Shown piece after piece: positions 12,050 to 22,560 of a stretch of 64,000 nt of DNA. Location: positions 1,958,501 through 2,022,500 of the forward strand of contig JARHVA010001738.1 of assembly GCA_037957365.1 (NCBI GenBank). Reading direction: 5' to 3'. Positions within the stretch are counted from its first letter, which is position 1. Each line of letters starts with the position of its first letter. Position numbers and translations under genes: made by a program. The notes beneath the pieces were generated by a model. It did not search any database. It was not told the DNA's origin and was given only the letters and a program-made list of their open reading frames with translations. The DNA is from Torreya grandis. Lineage: Eukaryota; Streptophyta; Pinopsida; Cupressales; Taxaceae.

Positions 12050-12806
12050 ATGACTTTATTGTGATGGATAGACCTATTATTCTTACAATGGTCCCCTTCC
12101 TTGGTATTGTTAGATATCGAGATATCACCCTAATAGGGGTCATATTTGCTCATGTCTAACCCATACCTAGATTAACATGGGAATTTCATAAGGCTATGGG
12201 ATGCCTATAGCTATAACAAACCTCTAGGATTTTTTATGAGGCTAGCTCTTCAAATTTTATTATTTGGATATTTACTTCTAAATCTAAGACTAGTTGGGGT
12301 GAAAATGGTCAATAAGTTTTCATAATGTAAAACCTATTATAAATGGTGGTGATAAACCACGAAGATTATCCATCCACTCATACTTGAGCCTCTAAAACAC
12401 TAGTGAGATAAAAATAAATAATGAGATGTATGACTCCAAATGCTTGCCATGCATCAACATTTCATGTAGATGTTCATCAAGTGAGAAAAACCTAAGGGAT
12501 TTGATGGAGAGGCCTAGTTAAAGATACTAATCTAGTTAATATGTCCATTTTTAGATTTAGTAAAATGACATCAAACACTAAACATAACCTACATTACTAA
12601 AAAATCTACCAGCTAGGTGAGATTAGGACTTAGCAAGGGAGAAGGCTCTACCATTTATACAAATAAAATGTACATGAACACATTATTATAATATCATGAA
12701 ATCTAAAAAATAGTCATCTTATTTATCTCAAGAGATTACAAGGCTCAATCTTTATAGAGTCTAGTTATGCCCAAGAGAGGGATGCAAAATAATAGATTGA
12801 AGGCTG

Positions 12807-12814
12807 TATTTATA
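12807..12814 (-). promoter_or_regulatory. TATA box in LTR-like part of left arm
   Basis: Reads TATAAATA on the minus strand. It mirrors 19421-19428 in the right arm, and both point outward from the palindrome centre, as expected for LTR promoters. Function inferred. Confidence 0.5.
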
Positions 12815-13769
12815 GAAAAAGGAAGTAGGAGAGAGGGATTTTTGGAACTAAAAAAGGTAATCAAATGAGCTCAAACCATTTGAAATTTGTTATAACTATC
12901 TTTTAAAATCAAGCTCACTCAATCCCATCTTAATTAATCTGGGTTATTGTAGTTTGTTACATCTTTACATTATTATCCCAATGATGCTCCTTAGTGGCTG
13001 AAATAGTGGGCTCAAGTTTTTTGGAAGTGGGTCTAGGTATTAGTAGAGTTACAACACTTGAATCCATCATTTAGAATCATGTCTTATTGCAAACTACTTC
13101 TAACTAGTTATCATGGTGTGCATAGTGGAGAGAGGCCACTTTCATGTAGTTGATCTTAGGGATGACTTGTTTGGGTCCACTTATATACCTCAAAATGTTC
13201 TTAATGGTGTCATTAAATCTTGAAATATCTACTCTTGTCCCAAAATAGATCATGTTTGAGCTCAAATACATTCATGCTTGGGCTCACCTTGGTTGAGAAC
13301 TACCCCTTTGACCTTTATCTAAATCATTTGGGCTCTCCTTGGTTTGATTGGCCATCATAATTGACTTAGATAATTTACCTCTTGACTCATCTCACTATAA
13401 TGATTTGCCTAATGTTAATGAATACAATATGTAGATCCTCTATAAGGACCCACATATTTGATACACTTGTCAATTATGCCTTTGTACTCAGGGTTTGCTG
13501 ACTCTTTGACTTGATCACGTGCTATTGATTTTGAATCCATAATTGAATGTGAGCCATTAATCCGATCTAGGCCAATTATCTTATCTTTACTTACTTGTAA
13601 TTAGATTTGATCTAGGTACCTAAGATTTGGACACTTGTCAATCTTGTACTCAGTCAGGGACCTTATTAATGATTTTTGAATACAAATGGCTATTTTTTAA
13701 TCCTAAAATTGATGTGTCCGTAACTGTCTAGATCACAAATTCTATGGCTATTTCTTTTAAACCTTTTAT

Positions 13770-14430
13770 TTCTAGGTAATTCTTTTGGGCTTTGTGTCTC
13801 ATCCACTTTCTCTGAAGGAAATTGTTTGCCTTATCTTTTCCTTGAACAATTCTTGTAGAGAAAATATCTGAAAGAATTCATATATTTAAGATATCTATAT
13901 TGGATAGAATGTCTAAAAGAAATCATCCTTAGTTTTGTGCCTTAGAATAAAAGCTCTGAAAGAATTCTACCTTTAATAAAATTATCTTGGACAATTTTCC
14001 AAAAGGAATTGTGTCTTTAGAATGGCCCTTTGGCCTTTTCAAAATAGCCCTTTGTCCTTTAGAAATTCCCTTCAGAACTTTTGAAAAAGTCCATTTTCCC
14101 AAATAAAACTACCCTTTATAAATTTTGCATTGAACCCTTTGGTGAAGAAAAGTACCCTTCAAAAAAAGTATTTGGGAAACTTTGCTTGAAAAGTGCCCTT
14201 CAATAATTTTGTAAAGGACTATTTTCTTGAGAAATAACCCTTTAGAAAAATTATATAGGGCACTTTGTTGCAAAAAGATCCTTTGAGATTTTGCTTTCAG
14301 ATCATTTTGTCAATGTATAATCCTTTAGGAAAAGTGTTTTGGACCACTTTATCTAAAATATAACCTTTATAATTTTTATCTATGACCTTCTTCAAAGAAA
14401 ATACCCTTCAAGAGAATTGTTTCAAATCAA
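13770..14430. repeat. Degenerate minisatellite in left arm
   Basis: A series of imperfect units of roughly 45-60 bases built on phrases such as CCCTTT(G/A)G, AAAAGTGCCCTT and TTTTGGACCA(C/T)TTT. Examples are near 14035, 14070, 14150, 14200 and 14330. The mirror array is at 17810-18450. Confidence 0.6.
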
Positions 14431-15039
14431 ATGTCCAAAAAAGTTCCTGATACTGAGCCAAAAATCTTGAAATAAATCTTCCAAAGTAATTACAACACTT
14501 AGCCAAATAAAGCACGAAAAAACTCCCAAAATAATTAAGTCTTGTAATTTTATTGTTATATTTTTATGGAACACTTCCTTTGAAGGAATTTTGAATGCTA
14601 CACTTGGCCAAAAGTTGAAAAAGTGTAAACTTAGGCTCTTTCTAGACCTATTCCTACAACTATCCAGCACCATGAAAACCTTCTCAAATCCCTCCACTTG
14701 TAATGTTGATATTGATTTTAAGCCACCTAATCCACTCCATAATTAAGACCCTAGACATATATTTTAACCAAATAGAATCTTGGTATGTGGTCCAAAATGG
14801 CCAACATTTATGGTGACTCACAAGGAAGCATGCCTACTATTCTTGGAAAACCTAGACCATGTGACAAGCTTACTCTAACCTCTTAAAAAAATAAATACCA
14901 AAAGGAGAAAAAAAATATAAGGGGACCTAATTCAACCAACACAAGGATCACTAACCTATAAAAAAACAATGAAAAGGAGAGCATATACTATTGCATGTGC
15001 TAATGATTTATTGAAACAATACAAACCTATAAAAACTAA

Positions 15040-16110
15040 CCTAAAGTAACAAGATTTCCTCTAGGGTCAAATGGGAATTTATTTGATGTAACATGGATCT
15101 TTTAAACATGATTTCTTCTCTTTGATGGCATCTTCTTGCATATGGGAGCAAATGGATGCTCATGTATTCTTGATGATGCAATTGGGCTTCTTATCTCCAT
15201 TCTCAGTTGTGGGGATTGAAGATATGGATTGAATACCCAATCATATTCTTCCTAAACTATTTTTTCTTGCATAAAAAAGTGTTATCTCTACCTCATCAAT
15301 CAAGGGTTTCAATTTATTTCATTATTTAGAGTTTAAGTGGCCAACTATCATAACATCTTTGATGAACTCTTTTTATTCAAGCCTTGGTTGATGTAGTGGT
15401 AAGGTATCTAGATTTAGGTAGAAGTCCTGCAAGTGTTCCCAAAATGACATCTCATATTGGTCAATGTATGGAACACAAGATACTTTTCAACCTATGTCAT
15501 CTACTTGTAATACATTAGGCTGATTACCCACCTATTTCTCTTGGACAAGGTCATCAGAAGGCTCTTGATCAACTAAGGTTTTCTCATCCTCTTCATCAAT
15601 AGAGAGGGGACATAAATCATTAGTCAATTAAAGAATAGTATCTTCTTGAATTGGTATCTCTAAAGTTACACTACTTTCCTCATCTAAAACATTACACTGT
15701 TATTCAATTTCATCACTCAAATCTTCCACACTTAGTTACTCAATCTCACCTAAGAATTACAAACACAAGTGTTGCCACTAGTCTTTTAATGCATTCTTGA
15801 ATTTAGTATCAATAACATTATTATTAATTCCACCATATAATTTATATCCTAATAAAATATCAACTTGTGTTTCACTTGCCTTAGCTACATCATTAAGAAA
15901 TTATAGATACTTTTTATCACCCAATTTATTCTCATGCTTACCTTCTAATATATTGGAGTGTATGGGGGTCCCAATATAAATATATTATTTATAAACACTA
16001 GAAGTGTCCTCTCCAAGTTGATATTGATACTCAGTTGTAAATTCATCACTATAAATCTCTTGAATGACTGACCCTTCCTCTACCAATTTAGATAGTTTGT
16101 CCATTATACT
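15040..16110 (-). pseudogene. Unknown acidic ORF relic in left arm
   Basis: The minus strand carries interrupted coding sequence equivalent to that of the right arm, for example TLVDQEPSDDL near 15570, NQPNVLQVDD near 15510 and MIVGHLNSK near 15330. Together the two arms allow the frame to be followed although each has its own stops. The protein is acidic and I do not recognise a domain. Its position near the end of a long retroelement internal region suggests a polyprotein tail or an extra ORF. Confidence 0.5.
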
Positions 16111-16113
16111 TGA

Positions 16114-16123
16114 ATGATCCACC
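16114..16123. other. Central spacer of the inverted repeat
   Basis: About ten bases (AATGATCCAC) separate the last paired base of the left arm (TATACTTG) from the first of the right arm (CAAGTACAA). So short a spacer between arms of 4 kb is unusual. Confidence 0.8.
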
Positions 16124-16129
16124 AAGTAC

Positions 16130-17220
16130 AATAGACAAACTATACATGTTGGAAGAGGAAGGGTTAGTCACTCAAGAGATTTGAAATGGTGTAGTTATAG
16201 TTGAGTGTTAAGAACACATTAGAGAGGACACTTATAGTGTCTATTAAAAAGAGATTCATATTGGATCCCCCATGCACTCCAATATATTAGAAGGTAAACA
16301 TGATCCAAAATTGGGTGATAAAGGGTAGTTACAATATCTTAATGATGCAACAGAGGCAAGTGAAACACAAGATGATATTTTACTAAGAGATAAATTAGAT
16401 GGTATCATTCATAATAATGTTATTAATACTAAATTCAAGAATCCATTGGATGACTAGTGGTAACACTTGTGTTTGGAATTCTTGGGCGAGATTAAGCAAT
16501 CCAGTGTGGTAAATTTAAGTGATGAAATTAAATAAAAATCTAATGTTTTAGATGATGAAAGTAGTACAAATTTAGAACTAAAAATTAATGAAGATATTAT
16601 TCTTAAATATATTCATGATTTATCTCCCCTCTATTGATGAAGAAAATGAGATAATGTTAGTTAATCAAGAGCCTTGTGATGACCTTATCAAAGAGAAAGA
16701 TGTCTGTAATCAGCCTAATGTCTTGCAGGTAGATGAAAAAAGTGGAAAAGGGTCTTGTGGTTCATACATTGACTAAGATGAGATTTAATTTCTATAAGAC
16801 ATAAAGGACTTTTTCCTAAACCTAGATGCCTCACCACTACATTGGCTAAGGCATAAACAAAAAGAGATCATCAAAGAAGTTGTGATAGTTGGCCACTTGA
16901 TTTTCAAGGAATAAAATATATTATATTCCTTGATTGATGAGGTATAAATAACACTTATGATGCGATAAAAAAGTGTTTGAGAAGAAGATGATTGGGTCTT
17001 GGATCTATATCTTCAATCCCTATACCTGATAATGAAGATAGGAAGCCCAGTTGCATCATCAAGAAGACATGAGCATCCATTTGCTCCAATCTACAAGAAA
17101 ATTCCATCAAGGAAAATAAATCATGTTTCAAAGATCCATGCTACATCAAATAAATTTACATTTCACCCTAGAAGAAAGCTTATTACTTTAGATTATTTTT
17201 TCTAGGTTTATCTTGTTTAA
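16130..17220 (+). pseudogene. Unknown acidic ORF relic in right arm
   Basis: A + strand frame can be followed through several stops: EEEGLVTQEI near 16150, GSPMHSNILEGKHDPKLGDK near 16265, ASETQDDILLRDKLDGI near 16355, SNVLDDESSTNLELKINEDI near 16540, then an open piece with DEENEIMLVNQEPCDDLIKE near 16640 and VLQVDEKSGKGSCGSYID near 16720. It ends near HHQEDMSIHLLQSTRK (about 17060). It is strongly acidic and polar, with no membrane segment and no motif I know. The same protein is encoded on the other strand of the left arm. No function proposed. Confidence 0.5.
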
Positions 17221-17809
17221 ATAAGTGAGTAGCATATGTAGTAGTATCTGCTCCCCTTTTTATTATTGCTCTGTATGTTAGTGATCCTTGTGTTGGTATT
17301 TTAGGTTCCCCTTCTATTTCTATTTTCTCATTTTGGTATTTTTTTAATTTTAAGAGGTTAGAACAAGATTGACACATAGTCTAAGTTCTCCAAGCATAGT
17401 AGGCATGCTTCCCTATGAGTCACCAAAAACGTTCACCATTTTGGCCCACATAAAAAGAAACTACTTGGTTTAATTAAATGATCAGGGTCCTAATGTTGAG
17501 TGGATCAGGTGGATTAAAAAGATGCTCAAAATTACGAGTGGAGGGATTTAAGCACGTTTTCATGGTGCTAGAAATTTGCAAGAACATGTTTAGAAAGAGC
17601 CTAAGTTTACACTTTTCAAATTTTGGACAAGTGTATCATTTTGAATTCCTTCGAAGGAAGTGTTCCACATAAAGCCCATAATAGAAGTAGAAAGATTAAT
17701 TATTTTATTAGTTTTATTCCACCTTATCTAGCTAAGTGTTTTAATTCTTTTGGGAGATTTATTTTAGGCTTTTTAGCTAAGTATCATAAATTGTATTAGA
17801 CATTTTGTT

Positions 17810-18450
17810 TAAAATAGTTCTCATGAAGGGTATTTTATTTAAATAAGGTCCTAGATAGAACTTATGAAGGTTATATTTTAGATAAAATGGTCCAAAATAC
17901 TTTTCCCAAAGGATCATTATTTGACAAAATGATCCAAAAGTGAAAGCTCGAAGGATATTTCTACAACAAAGTGCCCTATATAATTTTATCAAAGGGTTAT
18001 TTCTTAGGAAAATGGTCTTTTTCAAAATTCTTAAAGGGAACTTTTTCAAGCAAAGTGTCTGAGACACTTTTTTTGAAGTGTAATTTTCTTTGCCAGAGGG
18101 TTCAATGCAAAATTTTTGAAGGATACTTTTATTTGGGAAAGTGGACATTTTCAAAAGTTCTGAAGGGTATTTCCAAAGGGCAATGACTATTTCAAAAAGG
18201 TAGAAGGGCCATTCTAAGGACACAATTTCTTTGAAAAAATTATCCAAGACAATTTTACTAAAGGTATATTTTTTTCATAGCTTTTATTCGAAGGCATAAA
18301 ATTGAGGATAATTTATTTCAAACTTTTTGTCCGAGACAGAGATCCTGAAGATATGAATTATTTCAAACATTTTTTCCACAAGAATTATTCAAGGCAAAGA
18401 TAAGTAAAACTTTTTACTTTAGAGAAACTGGTTGAGACACAAAGCCCAAA
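17810..18450. repeat. Degenerate minisatellite in right arm
   Basis: Imperfect units of about 45-60 bases with phrases such as GAAGG(G/A)TA(T/C)TTT, AAAATGGTC and AAAGTG(C/G)(C/A)C. This is the mirror of 13770-14430. Unit borders are blurred by indels. Confidence 0.6.
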
Positions 18451-19420
18451 AAAATTTCCTAACAATAAAAGGTTTGAAGGAAATAGCTTGTGGAATTTAT
18501 GATCTAGATAATTGTGAAAACATCAATTTTAGGTTATAAGAAATAACTATTTGCATTCAAAAATCATCAAAAGGGTTCCTAGCTTAGCACAGGCTTGACA
18601 AATGTCCAAATATTAGGTACCTATATCACATCTAATGATGAGTAGGTAAAGATAGGATAATGGGCCTAGATCAGATCAATGGCTCATGTTCAATTGTGGA
18701 TCAAGATCAATGGCATGTGAACAAGTCATAAATTTAGCAAACCCTGTGTGTAGAGGTATGATTGACAAGTCCCAGAAGTGCATGGGTCCTGGCAGAGAAT
18801 ATACAAATCATGTTCAATCACATCAAGAAGATAAATAGAGTAAGATGAGTCAAGAGGTAAAGATCTAAGTCATTTATTTATGGCTAATTAAACCAAGGAG
18901 ATATTAAATGACTTAGACAGAGGTTGAAAGGGTAGTTCTCAACAAAGACAAGTCCAAGCATTAATGGATCTAAGCTCAAGCATGATCTAGTTTGGGCTAG
19001 GAGTAGATATTTTAGGATTAAATAATGCCATTAAGAACCTATAGAGGTAGATATGTAAACCCCAGTAGGTGATCCCTAGGATCAACTACATGAAAGTGAC
19101 CTCTTTCTCCACTATGCACACCATGACAACTAGTTAGAAGTAATTTGTAATAAGACATGATTATAAATAATGGATCCAAGTGTTGTAACTTCATGAATAC
19201 CTATACCTATTTGGAAATAACTTGATCCCACTATTGTAGCCACCATGGATTAATACTAGGAGAACAATGTAATGATGTAAAGGACTAAAGTGACCTAGAT
19301 TAATCAGGAAGGGTTTGAGTGAGCTTGATTTATGAAGGTAGTTATAGCAACTTTTCAAATGGTTTGAGATTATTTGAATCCCCTTTTTAGTACCAAAAAT
19401 CCCTCTTTCCTACTTTTTTC

Positions 19421-19430
19421 TATAAATATA
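19421..19430 (+). promoter_or_regulatory. TATA box in LTR-like part of right arm
   Basis: TATAAATATA preceded by a pyrimidine-rich stretch (CCCTCTTTCCTACTTTTTTC). The reverse-complement partner is 12807-12814. Such a box in the last kilobase of a retroelement arm fits an LTR promoter. Confidence 0.5.
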
Positions 19431-20185
19431 GATTTCAAGCTATTATTTTTCATCTTTCTCTTAGGCATGACTATACTCTACCAAGACTAACCCTTTTAAC
19501 CTCTTAAGATAAATAAGATGACTATTTTTAGATATGAGACTAGTGTGTTCATGTCAGTCTAATTTGTCTAAGTGGCAAATCCTTCTCCCTTTCCAATTCA
19601 TGATCTCACCTAGCTGGTAGATTGCTTGGTTATGCATGTTATGTTTAGTGTTTGATGTTATTTATCTAAAGCCAATAGTGGACATATTGAATGGATTAGT
19701 GCCTTGAATTAGGCCTCTCCATCACCTACCTTATGTTTTCTCACTTGATTAACCTCTACATGAAATGTTGATGCATGATAGGTATTTGGAGTCATATATC
19801 CAATTATTTATTTCCATCTCACTAGTGATTTATAGGCTTAAGTATGAGCAAATGAGAAATCTTCGTGGTACATCACCACCCTTTAGAATATGTTTTACCT
19901 TATGCAAAATTCTTGATGCTTTTCACCCCAACCATTATTAGATTTATAAGTAAAGGTCTAAATCATAAAATTTGAGGAGCTAGCCTCATAAAAAATACTA
20001 GAGGTCGGGTCTAGTTATAGGCATCCCATAGCCTCAGACCATTCCCATGTTAGTCTAGGTATAGGTTAGAGTTGAACAAATCTAACCTTTATTAGGGTGC
20101 TATCTGGATAGCTTATATGTATTTAATTATAAATATTCTTTTAACCCTATTGTGAAACCCACCCATGAATATGACATATTAATCA

Positions 20186-21984
20186 TATTTAATCTCAAAG
20201 AGTTTTGTGAAAGTTTGTTTGAGAAGAAGTGACATGTTGAAGAACTTGTATTGGGTATAGAGGAGTTTCTCAATTATTGAATAATTCATCATTGGGAGTT
20301 TTTTACCTCTGAGAGGGTTGTGCACATTAAATATTTTCACAATGGTTATTTGATTTACATGCTTCATTTATTATTTTTTGTTTATCAAATTAGCTCTAGA
20401 TCTTATCTTGTAGATGTAAATTTTGTCATTGTATAGAGCCTGTGGGGTGGAATAGATTGGTAGGTAAGTGGTGAATTATATTAGAATTAATTTCAAGTTT
20501 TTTTAGACTATAGAGGAGTTTTAAGACCTATGTTATGACTTAATACCTCAATAAATTTTCAAATAAATATTTTCAATCATCTTATAGCCTGGTTGTTGCT
20601 AGAAGAGTTCAGATATTGTATATAAATCTTCTTGAAGCATATGTAGAGCTAGAGAAGGATTCTTAAATCACTTATTTTTTATCTTCTAAGTGAGGTGCCA
20701 TTATGTAGCCTAAGAAGTTTGAAAAAAATCATTTCTTAGTTAAAATCCAATTTTGAAGCTTCTTATAACTTTAGTGGGCAAAGTTAGGGTGATTGACAAA
20801 TTTATAAAGGCTCTGGTGGCATCTTCTAAGTTATGTTATTTTTTATTCAGCCACCTGGGCTCTATAGTATAGTTTTGGTAATTTAAAATTTTGAATTCTT
20901 TATCAAAAATTAAATTTTGAAGTTCTATTTTTCCATGTTTCAAGCTTTCAGGAAGGTTGAAAATTTTTGGAGGTGTTTGGTGCCCTGTATCATTTTTTGT
21001 GATAATTAATACTAAAAATATACCATTACCATATACAACTACATGTATGAAATTTGGCTGATATAGATTATAAAAATATTTAAAAAATATAATTATTTAT
21101 TAAATATTATTTTTCCATCCCTAAGCCATACTTTACGAAATAACTAGTTACCTAAAATTAAATTTTTTTATTAAATTTTACTTTAAAAAAATTACATACA
21201 CATTACACACACACATAATATAAAAATCAGATATGACAATGTTCAAATATATATTAGTGCATGCATATTCTTAACTAGGCTCCTGAAGGGTTGGTGGCTT
21301 TCTTTTTAATAAAAAATTGTAACTAAGGAGGTTCAAAGTTCAAAATCCCCTAAAATAAATATTTTTTGACTTGGTCAAATCATTTTTTAAAATTTAATTT
21401 AAACTAAATTATTATTTTTGGTTTTCATGTTAACTTTTCACATGTTTAAAACCCTAGTTGACCTGTCAAACTTGTTTCAACTTTCAACCTAGTGAATGTT
21501 TTGATTAGCATAGTCATGTAACGAGTTGATCCTTAAGTTTTGACACTTTACAAACACATATAGAGGTCTATTTTTTTTTTTTTTTTGAACCTCTTATTAT
21601 AGTTTTTATATATTTTTTATAATAGTGTCTAGGTGGTTATTTTGAGTGCAACTCTTTCGACACCTAGTTTAGTACAATTCTCATTCAATTTTTTTCATTA
21701 TTTAACATATAAATTATGTAACAAATTAAAGTTGTAAATGTTATTAAATTCATTTTGGAAGTTTTTAAAAAGACTAATTTATTACATTATTCTTATATTA
21801 GTGTTTTTATACTACACTTGTGACACCCTATTTTATCACAATCTTTCACAATTTTCTTGATTTGTCTAGCATTAAATTGAAAAATTATTATGTGTTTTGA
21901 CGTTAAATTTATTTTAATATCAAATTAAGTTAGAATTCAAACTAAAATCTTTCATTTTATGACTTTGTTTATTATCTTTTTTAA
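20186..21984. other. Unassigned AT-rich stretch
   Basis: No convincing coding sequence on either strand. It contains a T run (21571-21586) and a short CA-rich patch near 21200. Probably worn repeat sequence. Confidence 0.4.
21571..21586. repeat. Poly-T run of 16
   Basis: Sixteen T in a row. Nothing around it identifies a retroposed tail. Confidence 0.9.
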
Positions 21985-22560
21985 AGAGAAGATGTGGATT
22001 TACCTTATTTTTCCTTAGCTAAGTCTCAAATGCTTAATGGAAATAACTATAATATATGTAAAATTTTTGTTAAGATTGAATTTATGGCTTGGTAGTTATG
22101 GAATATTGTTTTTAGGACTGAGAAATCCCTTTCTAGATGACATGTGAGCCCTGGACTTACTAATGCATTTAGATATAAATCGTAGGAAGCTATGTCCATT
22201 ATCTTGCAGAGTGTTAAGGATGAATTCCTTATCCACATTAGTAATAAAGAGTCTCCTAGTGATGATTGAAAACTAATTGAATACATGGATGAGGGCACTC
22301 ACCTATATAACATTATTAAGTTAATCCTTGAATTTATAATAATACTTATGAAAGGTGATGAGAATGTTGTGATTTATTTTTCTAAAATTAAAAACATTAA
22401 AGCTTAGTTAGATAGATGTTAGTGATTAGGTTTACAAGATACTTTATTCCATGTGTTAGTCAATAAAATATCTATAAGAAAGCATATAGACAATAAAACG
22501 TCAATCCCACTCCCTCATGGGGTGTTGTAACTGAATTTTAAGAGCTATTTAAATAAAGAA
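21985..22560 (+). pseudogene. gag: Ty1/copia gag fragment (UBN2-type)
   Basis: The + frame reads SQMLNGNNYNIWKI near 22025 (the 'L.G.NY..WK' start of copia gag), MSIILQSVKDEFLIHISNKE near 22192, then GDENVVIYFSKIKNI near 22357 and LGLQDTLFHVLVNKI near 22430. This is the order of the UBN2 gag domain (WK motif, 'AW..L...Y' region, 'V..YF.R...I', 'L.SL'). Gag forms the particle that packages copia RNA. The frame is broken by several stops, and no zinc knuckle, protease or pol was recognised downstream. A solitary, truncated copy. Confidence 0.68.

Larger units (their letters stand above)
12050..16113 (-). repeat. Left arm of the giant inverted repeat
   Basis: Read on the minus strand from 16113 outward: an acidic coding relic (about 16110-15040), a conserved non-coding part, a degenerate tandem array (14430-13770), then an LTR-like part with a TATA box at 12814-12807. 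The outer border is judged from loss of similarity near 12050; I could not define a target duplication. Confidence 0.85.
12050..20185. repeat. Giant inverted repeat, two arms of about 4.06 kb
   Basis: The sequence of 12050-16113 returns as its reverse complement in 16124-20185. Paired landmarks keep a constant coordinate sum of about 32235 along the whole length: TGTAGTTGATC (about 13148) with GATCAACTACA (about 19086); the CTAGCCTCAT block (about 12240 with 19997); TATTTATA (12807) with TATAAATA (19421); GATAGTTTGTCC (about 16090) with GACAAACTAT (about 16135). The arms differ by many substitutions and small indels, so the structure is old. Each arm, read outward from the centre, looks like internal retroelement sequence followed by an LTR. 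Confidence 0.92.
16124..20185 (+). repeat. Right arm of the giant inverted repeat
   Basis: Reverse complement of the left arm. In + orientation it holds an acidic coding relic (16130-17210), a conserved spacer containing the phrase TTTTGGCCCACAT (near 17440), a degenerate tandem array (17810-18450), then LTR-like sequence with a TATA box at 19421. Similarity to the left arm ends near 20185. Confidence 0.85.

Noticed and set aside
14422..14697. 91-codon minus frame in the left arm
   Set aside because: The mirrored frame in the right arm (17478-17672) shares its start but ends early, with no motif; it is more likely a chance opening in the conserved spacer.
17971..18247. Overlapping open frames on both strands in the right arm (71 and 156 codons)
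   Set aside because: They run through the degenerate minisatellite; Phe/Lys-rich composition follows from the repeat unit and the left arm does not keep the frames.
21270..21350. Possible tRNA-derived SINE (GTTCAAAATCCC resembling a B box)
   Set aside because: The B-box-like part has an extra base, no convincing A box lies at the right distance, and there is no tail or target duplication.
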